Assembly: GCA_951799425.1 (NCBI GenBank)
Contig: OX637402.1
Location: 1,302,501 to 1,366,500, forward strand
Direction: 5' to 3'
Source of the DNA: Ilex aquifolium
Lineage: Eukaryota > Streptophyta > Magnoliopsida > Aquifoliales > Aquifoliaceae
Length of the DNA: 64,000 bases
Shown: in pieces, positions 22,201 to 32,341 of the stretch
Layout of the letters: each line of letters starts with the position of its first letter
How positions within the stretch are numbered: position 1 is the stretch's first letter
Position numbers and translations under genes: made by a program
Notes under the pieces: generated by a model
Seen by the model: the letters and a program-made list of their open reading frames with translations, nothing else
Databases searched by the model: none
What the model was told of the DNA's origin: nothing

Positions 22201-22720
22201 AGTCATACACGGCTTGGGGTAAGGCATCATGCTTTTTCCCTTGGAACTTGAAACAAACACCCTCCGGTGTGTAGGCAGTGACCCTCTTTCGATCACAATC
22301 AATGACAACTCGGTGTGCTGTCAACCAGTACATCCCAAGGATGACATCAAACTCCGACATGTCCAGGACCCTAAGGTCCACGGTGAGTAGAACCCCCGAG
22401 ATCTCTAACTCACAACCCCGACATATCTGATCAATACTCACCCTAGCTCCTAAGGGAGAAATCACATGCAATGACTCTTCCAAGGTTTCGAATTCTAAGC
22501 CCAAATCTTTCACACATGATGCAGCAATAAAAGAATGAGATGCACCAGAGTCAAATAATACCCTTGCCCATAAGCGAGAGAGTAGAAATGTACCCTGAAT
22601 AACCGACTGATCTGCTGGCTCAGTCTGAGGCATAATGGCGTAGACACGCCCCTGGGTCCCTGAAATCCTGGCTTGTGAGCCCTGTCCTCGACCTCGACCT
22701 CGACCCATGCTCTGGCCCAT
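19228..22720 (-). pseudogene. Tekay pol polyprotein (PR-RT-RH-INT-chromodomain), element B, inactivated
   Basis: Domains in minus-strand order are as follows. Protease has [12 protein letters not shown] (about 22.55 kb). RT runs from [11 protein letters not shown] and has [10 protein letters not shown] (about 21.55 kb). RNase H has [12 protein letters not shown] (about 21.1 kb). Integrase has a zinc region HFNVHPGG...CLTCQQVK (about 20.4 kb) and a catalytic core MDFVTHLP...VSDQDPRF...SERTIQTLEDM. The C-terminal chromodomain-like segment VRLVKVLWQHRGIEEVTWER (about 19.3 kb) ends at a stop at 19228. RT is broken by a net two-base loss near 21735-21760, where the intact relative D reads [10 protein letters not shown]. 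Nonsense codons lie at 20947, 20878, 20288, 19910 and 19357. Each can be explained by a C-to-T or G-to-A transition. Confidence 0.9.
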
Positions 22721-22729
22721 CTGGCCTGA

Positions 22730-23797
22730 TTACGGAATCCCAGCACGTGAAGTAATAGGGCCCTGTGCAGCACCCTGGAACTGGTACTGGCTTTCCTGGC
22801 CCATGGTGGGGTACGGAGGAACAAAGTGAGTCTGTGAGTGCCCCACCGATGACTAGGATTGGGATGCTCCATAGTTCTGGGATCCCTGCCTCTAAGGACA
22901 ATCCCGTTTTATATGGCCCGGTTGGTGGCAATGATAGCAAGTCCTTTGGCCTGCCTGGTAAGAAAGCCTCTGATTTTTCCCGCCTTGGGAGGATTGACCT
23001 TGGCGTTGGCCTTGATAGCCGCGGCCTTGTGGAGTTGAAGTCCTTTGCTTCTTCCCCGAATTTGAAGAAAAAGATTGGCCCTTCTTCTTCTTGTCTTTAA
23101 CACCCGCTTCCCGGATGTTTCGTGCGTCATCTACCTCTCTCTCAATGGCCATAGATGTCTCGACCATCGAGTCCAAGTCTTGCAGGCGGAGGCCCATAAT
23201 TTTACCCCGGATGGACAATTTCAGGCCATCCTTAAACTTCCTCACCTTGGCCATGTCTGTGGCCACATAATCGTCGGCGAAACGGGCTAATTCCGTGAAC
23301 TTAGCCACGTATTCTAATACCGTCATAGTCCTTTCCCTCAAGTCCAGGAACTCCCGAGCCTTAGCTTGTCGGACAGACGCCGAGAAATATTTGCCCATGA
23401 AGAGCTCTCAGAACTCTCCCCATGTCGTTGCCTCCAAGTTCTTCGAGGCTTTAGCCCAATCCCACCATCGATGGGCTTCCCCTTCCAGCTGGAATGTAGC
23501 TAGCCTTATTTTAGTGGCATCGGAGGTAATCTTCATAGCCTCTAAAATCTTGTCAACTTGAAGGAACCAATGGTCGGCCACCATCGAATCCACCCTTCCC
23601 ACGAAAGTTGGAGACTTGTGTGCCTTAAACTTCTTGAGGTTACTTGAGCCCCCTTGGCCCACATTTGCACTAGCCTGTGCAATGGTAGCAGCCGCAGCAC
23701 CAATAGCCTCAACGAAGGCTTGTTAGTCAAAGGCCGGTGGTGGTTGGTTGTTGTTCCGCCCACCGCCTCGGCCGCGTCCTTTTCCTCTATTTGCCAT
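22730..23797 (-). pseudogene. Tekay gag, element B, inactivated
   Basis: Translation would start MANRGKGRGRGG at 23797. The gag core is clear: VADHWFLQVDKIL, FQLEGEAHRWWDWAKA, FMGKYFSASVRQAKAREFL and SIRGKIMGLRLQDLD. A CX2CX4HX4C zinc knuckle [14 protein letters not shown] lies near 22.91-22.95 kb. Nonsense codons lie at 23723, 23408, 22892, 22853 and 22730. Comparison with the intact copy in element D shows CAA or CAG at four of these sites and an AAG (probably ancestral CGA in B) at the fifth. Gag and pol appear to form one continuous frame in this family, as D shows. Confidence 0.9.
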
Positions 23798-24151
23798 CTA
23801 CACACATGTAAGATAACAATAGAGCCTCACATAGTATCCCAAGATAGGGATCAAGTTTAAACTTTGAGATTTCTCTCCTTGTCTCACTAGTAGAGCGTAT
23901 GCCACCACTAGTAGACATTTGCACATTGAACCATCCCGTTCATCCCTTTTTCCGAACAACCTTGGGGTTTGTTTTCTAAACCTAGTGTTTCTCCTTTCCA
24001 TATATATTTCACCATGCATATAATTCTCATACCACATAGCACATAACATGTAGCACTTAAAACTCATAACATAAAATGCACAATGAATGCAATGGTCTAG
24101 ACCCATGCCTATCAAGCCCTAGGTAAATCATATACCTAGGCTCTGATACCA
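23798..24151 (-). mobile_element. Leader and tRNA-iMet PBS of element B
   Basis: This is an untranslated leader between gag and LTR. The primer site is at 24135-24151 (element sense TGGTATCAGAGCCTAGG), three bases from the LTR. The leader is AT-rich and resembles 1-122 and 60663-61037. Confidence 0.85.
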
Positions 24152-24438
24152 AGCTGTGACACCCCAAAAATCGGGGGTCATTTATAAGTCCGTTGATCAC
24201 CCATCAACCAGCGGAAATACCCGTGGATGCCGGTGAACCTGACATTGCGGCACCACATCCCCTTTTATCGGGATTTTAAAAATACAAAGTCTATATGCTT
24301 TTGATTGATTGACCCATCTGAGGTCCAATATACCACAATTGGTACTCTATTATTGTCCATTTATAACATTTGAAGGAAGGAAATACATAGACCAAAAGCT
24401 TGGCAAAACAGTTTTAAAATTTTTAATTTTTGGAAAAC

Positions 24439-24506
24439 GTACCGGTATGGCGTACTGGTACGTTGTGCCTACTGGACCACGTTGTACCGGTATGCTCTAC
24501 CGGTAC
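24439..24506. repeat. TACCGGTA palindrome cluster in right LTR of element B
   Basis: Perfect octamers lie within 24439-24447, 24484-24492 and 24498-24506, with a degenerate GTACTGGTAC between. The layout is the same as in the left LTR. Confidence 0.9.
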
Positions 24507-24894
24507 GCCTTGCCAAGTTTTGCCTGTTTGGCCTGTTTTTCATTTCCAATTCATTCCAAACCTTTCTACAATCATCCAACACATGTTTAATGAAGTTTTT
24601 CACATAAAACATGATATGTATAAGTTCTATTACAATCATTTGCATATATTCACATGTCAAAAACTAAGTTTTCATAATTAGTTTACAAAAACCCAAAGTA
24701 AAGCCACATATCGGCCTCTCTTCATCCTTGGGGCCCTGAGTAAGTGTCATCCACCGGTGTGTATCTCGCACCTGAAATATTTTCCCGTATAGGGTGAGCT
24801 ATGCTCAATAGAGTATCCCCTACAGAGGTTACTCCTCAATCTAGATGCATATGGAATGTTCACATACAACAATTTACGAGCAACATTCTTTTCA

Positions 24895-25049
24895 ATCAAT
24901 CAAAAGCATATAGACTTTGTATTTTTAAAATCCCGGTAAAAGGGGATGTGGTGCCGCGGTGTCGGGTTAACCGGCATCCACGGGTATTTTCGGGGGTTGA
25001 TGGGTGATCAACGGACTTATAAATGACCCCCGGTTTTTGGGGTGTCACA
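24895..25049 (+). repeat. Inverted 155-bp copy of the U5 end of element B
   Basis: The reverse complement of this segment aligns with 24155-24310 and 5208-5360 (TGTGACACCCCAAAAA onward) with few differences. The junction shows a short shared string (TCAATCAA) between the forward LTR and the inverted copy, as expected for a template switch at microhomology. Confidence 0.88.
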
Positions 25050-25054
25050 GGAAT

Positions 25055-25594
25055 ATTTGGGGAACAAAGAAAACTCTGTCCACATTGTAAGTCAAATAGT
25101 AATATGCTCAAAAATGTTTTAACTTATTGAACCATTTGATTTTACAATGCTGAAATGGTGTTGTATGTGGAAGAGATATGTTGTTATATGCATGCTTGGG
25201 TATTGTGTGTATATGTTTGTTTGAAAAACAGATGAGACTCTATCCTTATTGTCTACCCAAAAAAGTTACATGAGTAATAATGTGGTTTAAATTTGTTCAT
25301 AATTAGGGAATCACATAAAATCCGTTTTAATTTTTCATTTTCAAGTGAGTTTGTAATATTGTTGCACGATTGGTTACTGTCTCTAATGATCATTAAATAG
25401 TAACATTGACAGTGACAGTATTAGTAACACATATGGTCATAGTAACAGTAACATAGATCATATCTTGTCCATGCGAGAAGAATACTACATTATTAACTTA
25501 TCACACTGGATAACCCATGATATTCTCAATGTGTAACATGACAAACTCAAAAATTGAATAAAAAGCAACATCTTATTCCAAAACAGCCACAATT
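25055..25594. other. Non-coding flank of the Ulp1/MULE unit
   Basis: There is no convincing ORF. A scattered AGTAACA motif (25405-25460) resembles a similar cluster on the other side of element B (4095-4205), consistent with both sides belonging to one older repeat that B interrupted. Confidence 0.4.
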
Positions 25595-25792
25595 TTACAA
25601 AGACTCGTTACAAGTATTCTTATTATGACTACCTAAATGGCCATAGTGAATTTTCCTAACAAGTTCACCATGAGACCTAAATCTATGCTTTCTTGGACGA
25701 CCTGGTTGTTTTTTTGACAATGTTGGCAAAATATCAACATCACCCACTGAAAAGGCAGGACAATCGAGTGTTGGAATAGGGTGTATAGGCTT
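25595..25792 (-). pseudogene. C-terminal tail of a Mutator-like (mudrA-type) transposase
   Basis: The minus strand encodes PIHPIPTLDCPAF...LSKKQPGRPRKHRFRSHGE...HLGSHNKNTC, ending at a stop at 25595. The GRPRK basic stretch followed by a GHNK.TC-like ending is typical of the C-terminus of plant MULE transposases, where a zinc knuckle reads CxxCxxxGHNKRTC. The first Cys pair is degraded here (HYGH). The catalytic DDE and SWIM regions upstream are missing. It is convergent with the Ulp1-like gene once nested element B is removed, an arrangement reported for Kaki-type MULEs. Confidence 0.55.
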
Positions 25793-25984
25793 AGAATAAC
25801 ATAGTCAGTAGTCAGTAGTCAGTTGTTACTGACAGGGGGTGTCAATGTAATATGTCATACCTGAGGGGATTTGTGTGTTTTAGTGACAAAGTTCAGGGGG
25901 TCTAGATGTAATTTACCCTATTACTTTCTTTTTCATCCAATTATCATTCGCATGCCTTCTTTCTTCGCACGTCTCCTCATTTTT

Positions 25985-26203
25985 CTCCAGCTACAACTCT
26001 CCACTCTCTCTCGCTCCCTCTGGTTCTCTCTCCCTCTGTCTCTCTAAAATCGAGCAAGCCCAAGACCTCAAAGTCAAATCAGCCACTCCATTGCCAGAGA
26101 AAGATGAGGACAAGAACAAGAAGAAAGAGAAAGGAGGTGGTAGAGAAGAGAATAAGAAGAAAGAGGCCAAAGACAAGCCGAAATAGAAAAAATCCAAGGA
26201 GGT
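25985..26203 (+). other. Possible captured host exon: CT-rich leader plus Lys/Glu-rich coding fragment
   Basis: A CTCTCTC-rich leader-like stretch (25985-26045) precedes an open phase translating as IEQAQDLKVKSATPLPEKDE and then a long charged Lys/Glu/Gly run. It ends at an in-frame TAG (26186) and then AAGGAG|GTTAGT, which could be a 5' splice site. This looks like a first exon of a plant gene carried by a transposon, but I cannot identify the gene. Low-complexity sequence could give the same impression. Confidence 0.3.
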
Positions 26204-27304
26204 TAGTTACTGCTGCTTTGCATTGATTTTCTGATTCCTCTCAATTTCTTGACGGGTTTAGGCAAAATATACATCATCTGACTGCCAAATTCAACCAAAA
26301 TGAAATTGATTTTCAGCAAAATCACTTTGTTTTCCGGATCGATTATTTGTGATAATCCTATATATTGAATTGTTTTGTATTTGTAATTGTTTCAGTGGGT
26401 TATGTATAATTGTGCCTCCAAGTGTTTGTTAAATTGTCCCTGAGATTAATCGGAAAGGATACAAGTGAAGAACCGAAAGAATTTGGGCGGGGTGGAGGCA
26501 CATCATAATACAAGTGTGGAAGAACAAAATGGGTCACAATCCATAAGTTTGAGTTAAGGTGTTCATGGTCATTCATTTAACTTACAGGAAGATTGTGTTT
26601 CAATATCAAGAGTTCAAACATAGGGCAAGGTTACTTGGAGTTGGATTTTCCAATTGTCAAACAAAATAGGTTCGAGATAAGGAATCCTAGAAACATGATT
26701 GAGTATTTAATTCTTTAAAACATAGACCTATGGAAAGATCAAGGAGATTTCTAAGTTTTTTGTCAGCCTATTAATCTTGTTCTATGTAAGTCAAGGAAAC
26801 TCAATTATGGCCGTTTTCCACTTTATAATGTCTCACCTCCTTAGTTATTTTTTTGATTGATTTATTGGGTAGTAAGTCACCTCCTCCCTCGTCTCTCTGT
26901 ATTTCTTTCTTTCTCTGTGACACACACAATCTCATGTCACTAATGAGGCTCTTATGGGCATCAAATAGCTGATTACTTCAACTATTATTGGTTTTTACTG
27001 GGAATTTATTGATTATTCTTATGGGTTGGTTGAGGTTTTGACCTAAGGGTTCTTGGGTTATACAATAACCTTGTTATGAAAAATCTAGACTTTAACTGAA
27101 TCCTTAGAGACAGAGAATAGATAAAACCACCTCCTTGACTCCTGGTAATATAATTTCCTTGGCTATAAAGAAGCCCTTCATTGTTTAATATTTTAGGGCC
27201 ACTTTTACCACCAGCTAAAGATTGCTGCCATTGATTGGGCATGCTTAATTTTGTTTCTTGGATGGGTTCCTGTGATTAGGCTTGAAAGGATTTTCAATCG
27301 TTAC
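26204..27304. other. Unassigned AT-rich sequence
   Basis: I see no supported gene or element boundary. A 78-codon minus-strand frame at 27006-27242 lacks recognisable features. The stretch may be intron-like or degraded transposon sequence upstream of the LINE 3' end. Confidence 0.4.
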
Positions 27305-27561
27305 TTTTTTTTTTTAGAAGGAAAGAGAAATTTATTGATTAACATAAAATATTTACAAGAAGCAAAGAGGATAAGCCACATTTCGGCTTTAATCCTTTAA
27401 AACAACAAATCCATTTTGTATATTGTAAATCAGGAAAAAAATTACAATCCCTCAAAGACCAAGCATAACAGCAATCATGGCAATGCCTCACATCCTCCCA
27501 AACTGCATAAGGCTTCCACCTTACTTCCATGGTAGCCACTTTTCTCCTAGAGTTCAACTCC

Positions 27562-27994
27562 TTATATCCTAGAAACTTGCATAAAACAGTCATCACCAGC
27601 ATAGCAGCATAGACCAATTCCAAATCTACCATGGTCATCAAAAACCAACCTGCTCTTAGTTCGTAGAATATGCAAACCTCTCTGGTCTTGAACCAGTCGT
27701 TGGCTTAAAGCAGTAGGAAGCTGCTCATAACTAGTAAACTCTGAAGAAACACCATTCTGGACTGCAGCATTTGCTAAAGCATCTGCCACAAAATTAGCCT
27801 CTCTGTATATATGTTTCAGACTGTACTGCATCTTGCTCAACAAGAGATGAATTTGAGCCAGAAAACCCAACAAAGGCCAAGCACACTCCATCAAACCCTT
27901 AATTGTCTTAACCAAAACCAAATAATCTAATTCAATCTAGATTCTATAAAAATTCAACCCATGCCTCACTGCTTGGTGAAAACCGTTGTTATCC
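27562..27994 (-). pseudogene. LINE RNase H, C-terminal half
   Basis: The minus strand reads NGFHQAVRHGLNFYRI, a stop, IELDYLVLVKTIKG, then HIYREANFVADALANAAV. The last string is the conserved C-terminal part of the RNase H (RVT_3) domain of plant LINEs, with the catalytic Asp of ADALA. It joins the half at 29830 if the intervening repeat is removed. Confidence 0.8.
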
Positions 27995-29829
27995 CTAACC
28001 CCTAAACATCATCCCTCAAAATGTATTGTATATGGTGTAGGTGCGAAGGGATTGTCACTCTCCCTCGGAATGATGTGGGAAATGGGGCAACGGAATGGTG
28101 GATGAAATGAAATGTACAAAATGCATGAAATGAAATGCGTGTGTGAACAAAAGTGCTCCCCAAGCGCAATGAGTCTTTTGCTTGTCGTGTTTTACTTGGA
28201 AGAGTATTCCAAGGTCGTCTCCTCAGGGAAGGAAAGGTCAAGTTGTGTGAAAGTGATTTTGGTGAACAAAAGGGAAAAGTGTAAAATCTTTTGTTTGAGT
28301 TTTGTGAGTGAAGTTTTGAATGAAAATGAAATAAAAACAAGTGTTGACTAATCCAAAGAGTTCATTCCAATGAGGATGTCAATCCAACTCAAAGCCTTCC
28401 TCCAATGATGCATAGATGAACGATTGATTCGTGGGAAGCTAGGGACGAAATGGAGGTGAGGATCCAAGCATAACCCGTGACCAGGCCTACGGGATATCAA
28501 AGACTCACAACCGTATCCACTCTCAACCAAGTCAAACCGAACCACCGTACACCGAGTGGAGGAAAAAAAGAAGAGTTGAAATGGAATCCTCACGGGGAGG
28601 TCTCCCTTGGACTAACCAACTAAAACTCTAGCTACTCATGGTAAAAGGAAAGACATGCATAATGTTAAGAGACATGTAGAAGAAATGAAGATTAAAACTT
28701 AACTCAAAGCAAGAAATCGTAAGCTATGAAGAAAAATATTCAATACCCAATTTAAAACTTGAAATGAAGAAAACTTAAATACAACAATGGTAAAATCTAG
28801 AACATATAACTAAACTTGCAAAGCATTAGAAATAAATGACATTAAAGACAATAAATGAAGCTTACAAGATCCTTACAAAAGATTACAAGTGAAAATAGGT
28901 GAAGACAATGCAAAAATCTAACTATTCATCATCTTCTTCACCAAAACTACTCCTAAGCTTAGGTAGCCACCCCTTCAAAGCTTGTGTTAATGCTGAATAT
29001 ATGGAGTGTAGAGACTTCAAATTTCGTCCATGAGGCTCCCCTAGCCTTTGTGTCCAGGTACCCATCAATGGGAAGAGATTTGATGGCTTGGACAGGATAG
29101 GAGTAGCCTACCCAGCAACTCCCTAGGCAGCCCCCTTCTCTCCCATCCTCATTAATGCCCTTGCCTCCAAAGTCTTGAAATTGTGTAAGGATGGCATTGT
29201 TATGTGTAGAATATGTCAGGGTAGGTGTGGGAGAAGTGTAGGTGGGCCCCCCAAGAAGTTGGAGAAGACTTGCAGGAGTTCTGGGCATTTTGGGCTGCTT
29301 CAGAAGAGCGTACCGGTACTCAGTACCGGTACCCCGAACTCCAGTAGGAAAATCGTACCGGTACGGCGTACCAGCTCGCTTCTACTCTGGACCAGTTTTC
29401 GTAAAATTGTCATAACTTTTGATCCAACCGTCCGATTGAGCTGAAATTTTTACACAACACAGAAGACACCCAGATCTACAACTTTCGTGTTTTGAACTTT
29501 TTCAGATTCAAAGTATCTCATGGTCAAAATGGAGGAAAACCGAGGTACTACCACCAAATGGTGCGGGTGCTGGTGCCTATGCTACCAAACACCGATACCT
29601 CCTGGATTGCTTTCACGTTTAAGCCTCCAAATCCTCATGTAATGTGTCCATGTCTTCACCACTCCTCGACACTTAGTTGCAATGTTACAAAATCCATGAT
29701 TTACGCTATAATTACGTGCAACATCGAAAATTCAACATTATTCATAAATTTGGAAAACTCTAAGTAATTAATTACAAAGTTGAGTTAAAATGCATGTAAT
29801 ACGGCCATCAAATATACAATATTTTGTGC
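27995..29829. mobile_element. Unclassified 1.83-kb repeat inserted in LINE RNase H
   Basis: The insertion divides RNase H between SD and NNGFHQ. Outer sequences show an imperfect inverted repeat: CTCAAAATGTATTGTATATGG near 28015 against the complement of ATATACAATATTTTGTGCTC near 29828. The shared flank is only ATC, so the boundary and TSD are not settled. Part of it (about 28342-28960) is related to 57548-58203 beside element D. It carries three TACCGGTA palindromes (29310-29364). It has no transposase or gag sequence. It could be an LTR (minus-strand start TGAGCACAAAATATTG) or a non-autonomous TIR element. Confidence 0.6.
29310..29364. repeat. TACCGGTA palindrome cluster in the LINE-interrupting repeat
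   Basis: There are perfect GTACCGGTAC decamers at 29310-29319, 29323-29332 and 29355-29364, with a degenerate GCGTACCAGC after. TTCTGGGCATTTTGGGC precedes the cluster and GTAAAATTGTCATAAC follows, echoing the flanks of the other clusters. Confidence 0.9.
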
Positions 29830-30905
29830 TCATCACTCACCACCATATCCAGTCCATCTAATAAAGCCTTGAACTTAGCACCCATATTAGATTCAATACC
29901 ATAATGGAAAGAAGCATCCAAAACCAGACCTCCCCACTCATTCCTAAGGATTGCTCCTCCACCAGCTGCTCCGTGATTACCTTTAGCAGCACCATCAACA
30001 TTGAGCTTTAACGTTCCAGAAGCTGGACAATCCCAACACACCCATGCACCTCTAGTAGATAACACATAAAGCATATCAATGCCTAACATATTCAATAACA
30101 TTTTACCACTTTCATTATCCCTAACCTTAGGTTTAAGATTTCTCACTTGTACCCTTAGAATACTACAGATATTCATGAATACAGAGTAAGAATTTAGCCT
30201 ACCTTCCCCAGCTCTCCTACTACACCTCTCCTTCCATACTTGCCAAAAAAATAATAGAGAAAGACTTCTCATCAGAGAACAGCTCACAGTCTTTCTTTTA
30301 AACACCCTGCACAACCTCTGCATTCTAACCAGGGGTAGCTCATTACTAAGCAATTGAAAACCTCCCATATTAGCAAACCTTTCCCAAATAGCCTTAACAT
30401 ACTTACATTCACCAAAAAAATGCATAGCATTTTCCCCATCCTCACAGAACATCACACACATACTAACCAGAGGAATACCACACAATCTAATTCTGGAATC
30501 CAATGGCAGAGCCTTCATTAGCAATTTCCAACCAACCAGCTGAGCATTGGGTGTTGTACTCATACTCCATATGGACTCAGCAACCTCATTTCTCACACCT
30601 GGACCCCTTGCAAAATTCCATGCATCCTTTAAAGAGAACACTCTTGAATTGGATTGCTTCCAAACAAGCCTTTCATCATTATCAGAAAGACATAAATGAC
30701 ACCCCAAAACATCTGCCCTCATCTGTTCTGATAGCAATCTTTCCATCTGATCTATCTTCCATAGAGACTCAATAAATATCTAACATACTTTTGGAAAGTA
30801 CTGAGGCATATTATCCTTTCTGTAAATCAAAGGCTCATCTCCCAACCACTGATCACTCCAAAAATCAGTTTGATCCGCTCTACCAATCAATTTCTTTGAT
30901 TGCAT
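29830..30905 (-). pseudogene. LINE zf-RVT and RNase H N-terminal half
   Basis: The frame is open for 312 codons up to the insertion. The zf-RVT region shows VWKQSNSRVFSLKDAWNFAR and WSMSTTPNAQLVGWKLLMKA, then Cys/His residues in IRLCGIP and CKYVKAIWERF. RNase H begins LKLNVDGAAKGNHGAAGGGA, where the first catalytic Asp sits in NVDGA. A stop lies in the upstream linker after PQYFPKVC. In the parent LINE this protein copies LINE RNA into DNA at the target site. Confidence 0.85.
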
Positions 30906-31767
30906 TACCCCCTTTTCAAAAAAAAAGGCCTTAAAGCCTTAAAGCATTTAGAATTATCCCCATTCACACACCTCAAAAGAAATTATAAATTACTGAACAT
31001 TATAAATTATAGGTTATGTATTCACTATATTGTAGTATTTATTATGTTTTTTGGAAAAAGGTATCAAGGTAGAATATGGACTCACTTTTTGATTTTTCTA
31101 TTATAGTCTTTAAGTATACCCAACCCATTATGAAAAAATTAGCATTGCTTGGTGAGAGAATTGGTTAATTCCATTAAAATGGGTCTTGGAAGAGACATCA
31201 TGTTTTTCGATTGGTTTACTGCCTTTTAAATAATAAGATTGACCTTCACCATCCTAGCTTATTTCGATTCATTCACACCATTGATTGAATACCCAACTCT
31301 ATTACAAGACAAACATGATAAAAATTTCATTAGGCACTTGATGATACATATGTATGACTTTCACTTGACCATTTTTAAAAATCTTATATCTTCAAACACT
31401 GATTTTAGCTTATTGTTATATTTGTTGACAACCTTTGCTTTGAAATTGCATGAAATTGGAATCAAAGCTGTCGTAGTCCCATATTGATGGCGTTCCCTAG
31501 CTTAGCAATACAATCTAAAGTTGGAACCTATACTAATGGATCGAGAAACACAATTGCAATCCTTGAAATAGCAGTTCACAATGTGGTCAAATGATCCTGA
31601 AATTAGTTGCTTATTACACTTTATTGGTAGTGCATGAATATTTCATCTAAACACTCACAGGAAAAGGCTAGTATTGAGAGGTATTATCAAGAGGATGAAA
31701 TGGAAGCATTTGTTTTTGATTAAAAAATAAAAAAATAAGATCCAAGACTTTAGTATTCAACATGGTT
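30906..31767. other. Unassigned AT-rich sequence
   Basis: No gene or clear repeat boundary is seen. It may be the body of the Helitron-like element whose candidate 3' end follows. Confidence 0.4.
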
Positions 31768-31796
31768 CACGTACAACGCACGTGTGCATCAACTAG
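31768..31796 (+). mobile_element. Candidate Helitron 3' terminus
   Basis: A hairpin (CACGT at 31768-31772, loop ACAACGC, ACGTG at 31780-31784) is followed eight bases later by CTAG (31793-31796) and then T. Helitrons end in a short GC-rich hairpin plus CTRR, inserted between A and T. The stem is only 5 bp and no TC...-type 5' end was identified, so this is tentative. Confidence 0.35.
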
Positions 31797-32341
31797 TAAT
31801 ATAAAAAGAAGCATATGCTATTTACAATCTTTAATTACTTCTTTATTTAATGCTTTTTTGTGTGCTATTTTCAAACTGAGACATAAGAGTGACATGTAAC
31901 GAGGTCTTTACGGCTCTTTTGACCGGTTGGAGGTGATCTAGAGGTTACAAGATTTGGATTGGCCTGTGAATACTTTTATACTGTAAGTCTCACTCTCACT
32001 TGCTTGCTTTCTACTATAATTGAATTCTAATGATTTGGATCGGGCTATGACTTCGGGGACGAAATTTGGGGTTGTGAGTGTATTTATTATTCTTGGGCCA
32101 GTGTGGAAGGATTATATATGATTCTTGGGTATGAGTGTATTCACTTTCTCTCTCACTTTCTTGCATGCATGCCATCAATTTCAATTAAATTGGGTTTGTC
32201 GTAAATTACTGATAAATTCATCCATTTTTTAGTCACATGTGCATCTTACTATCTTTAATTCTACTTCACTCCTAACATGAATATGTTAGTTATTGGATGC
32301 TCATTAAATTTAGTTTTTGTGATAACTAAGTTACCTTCATG

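Larger units (their letters stand above)
5208..25049 (-). mobile_element. Tekay-type Ty3/gypsy retrotransposon B, decayed, hosting nested element G
   Basis: The element is flanked by the 5-bp duplication GGAAT (5203-5207 and 25050-25054). Its order on the minus strand is right LTR (24155-25049), PBS (24135-24151), gag, protease-RT-RNase H-integrase-chromodomain, polypurine tract (19135-19150) and left LTR (5208-6572 plus 18091-19134). The left LTR is split by element G at the duplicated ATATG. The domain order PR-RT-RH-INT-CHD and the tRNA-iMet PBS identify a chromovirus of the Tekay/Del clade. The coding region has at least ten nonsense codons and several frame breaks. The right LTR is abnormal: it is shortened and ends in an inverted copy of the U5 terminus. 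Confidence 0.9.
24155..25049 (-). repeat. 5' LTR of element B, shortened, with foldback terminus
   Basis: The LTR begins correctly at 24155 (TGTGACACCCC) and follows the left LTR for about 740 bp. At about 24895, where the left copy continues TTTTCAATCAAGAAAATGC, it switches into an inverted copy of its own first 155 bp (24895-25049), ending GGGGTGTCACA. The U3 end TGTAAAACCCGGG is absent. The TSD GGAAT follows immediately, so both outer ends of B are U5 ends. Confidence 0.88.
27305..30905 (-). mobile_element. 5'-truncated plant L1-type LINE, split by a later insertion
   Basis: On the minus strand there is the C-terminal part of a LINE ORF2 (post-RT linker, zf-RVT, RNase H), a 3' untranslated part and a poly(A) tail (T11 at 27305-27315 on the plus strand). 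The frame opens near 30905 with LIGRADQTDFWSDQWLGDEP, typical of sequence just after the RT domain; endonuclease and RT are missing, as in most LINE copies. The RNase H domain is interrupted at about 27995-29829 by unrelated repeat sequence. I could not identify a clear TSD. Confidence 0.8.

Noticed and set aside
28002-28593. Minus-strand frames of 81-112 codons in the LINE-interrupting repeat
   Set aside because: They have no domain, and the related copy at 57.5-58.2 kb does not preserve them.
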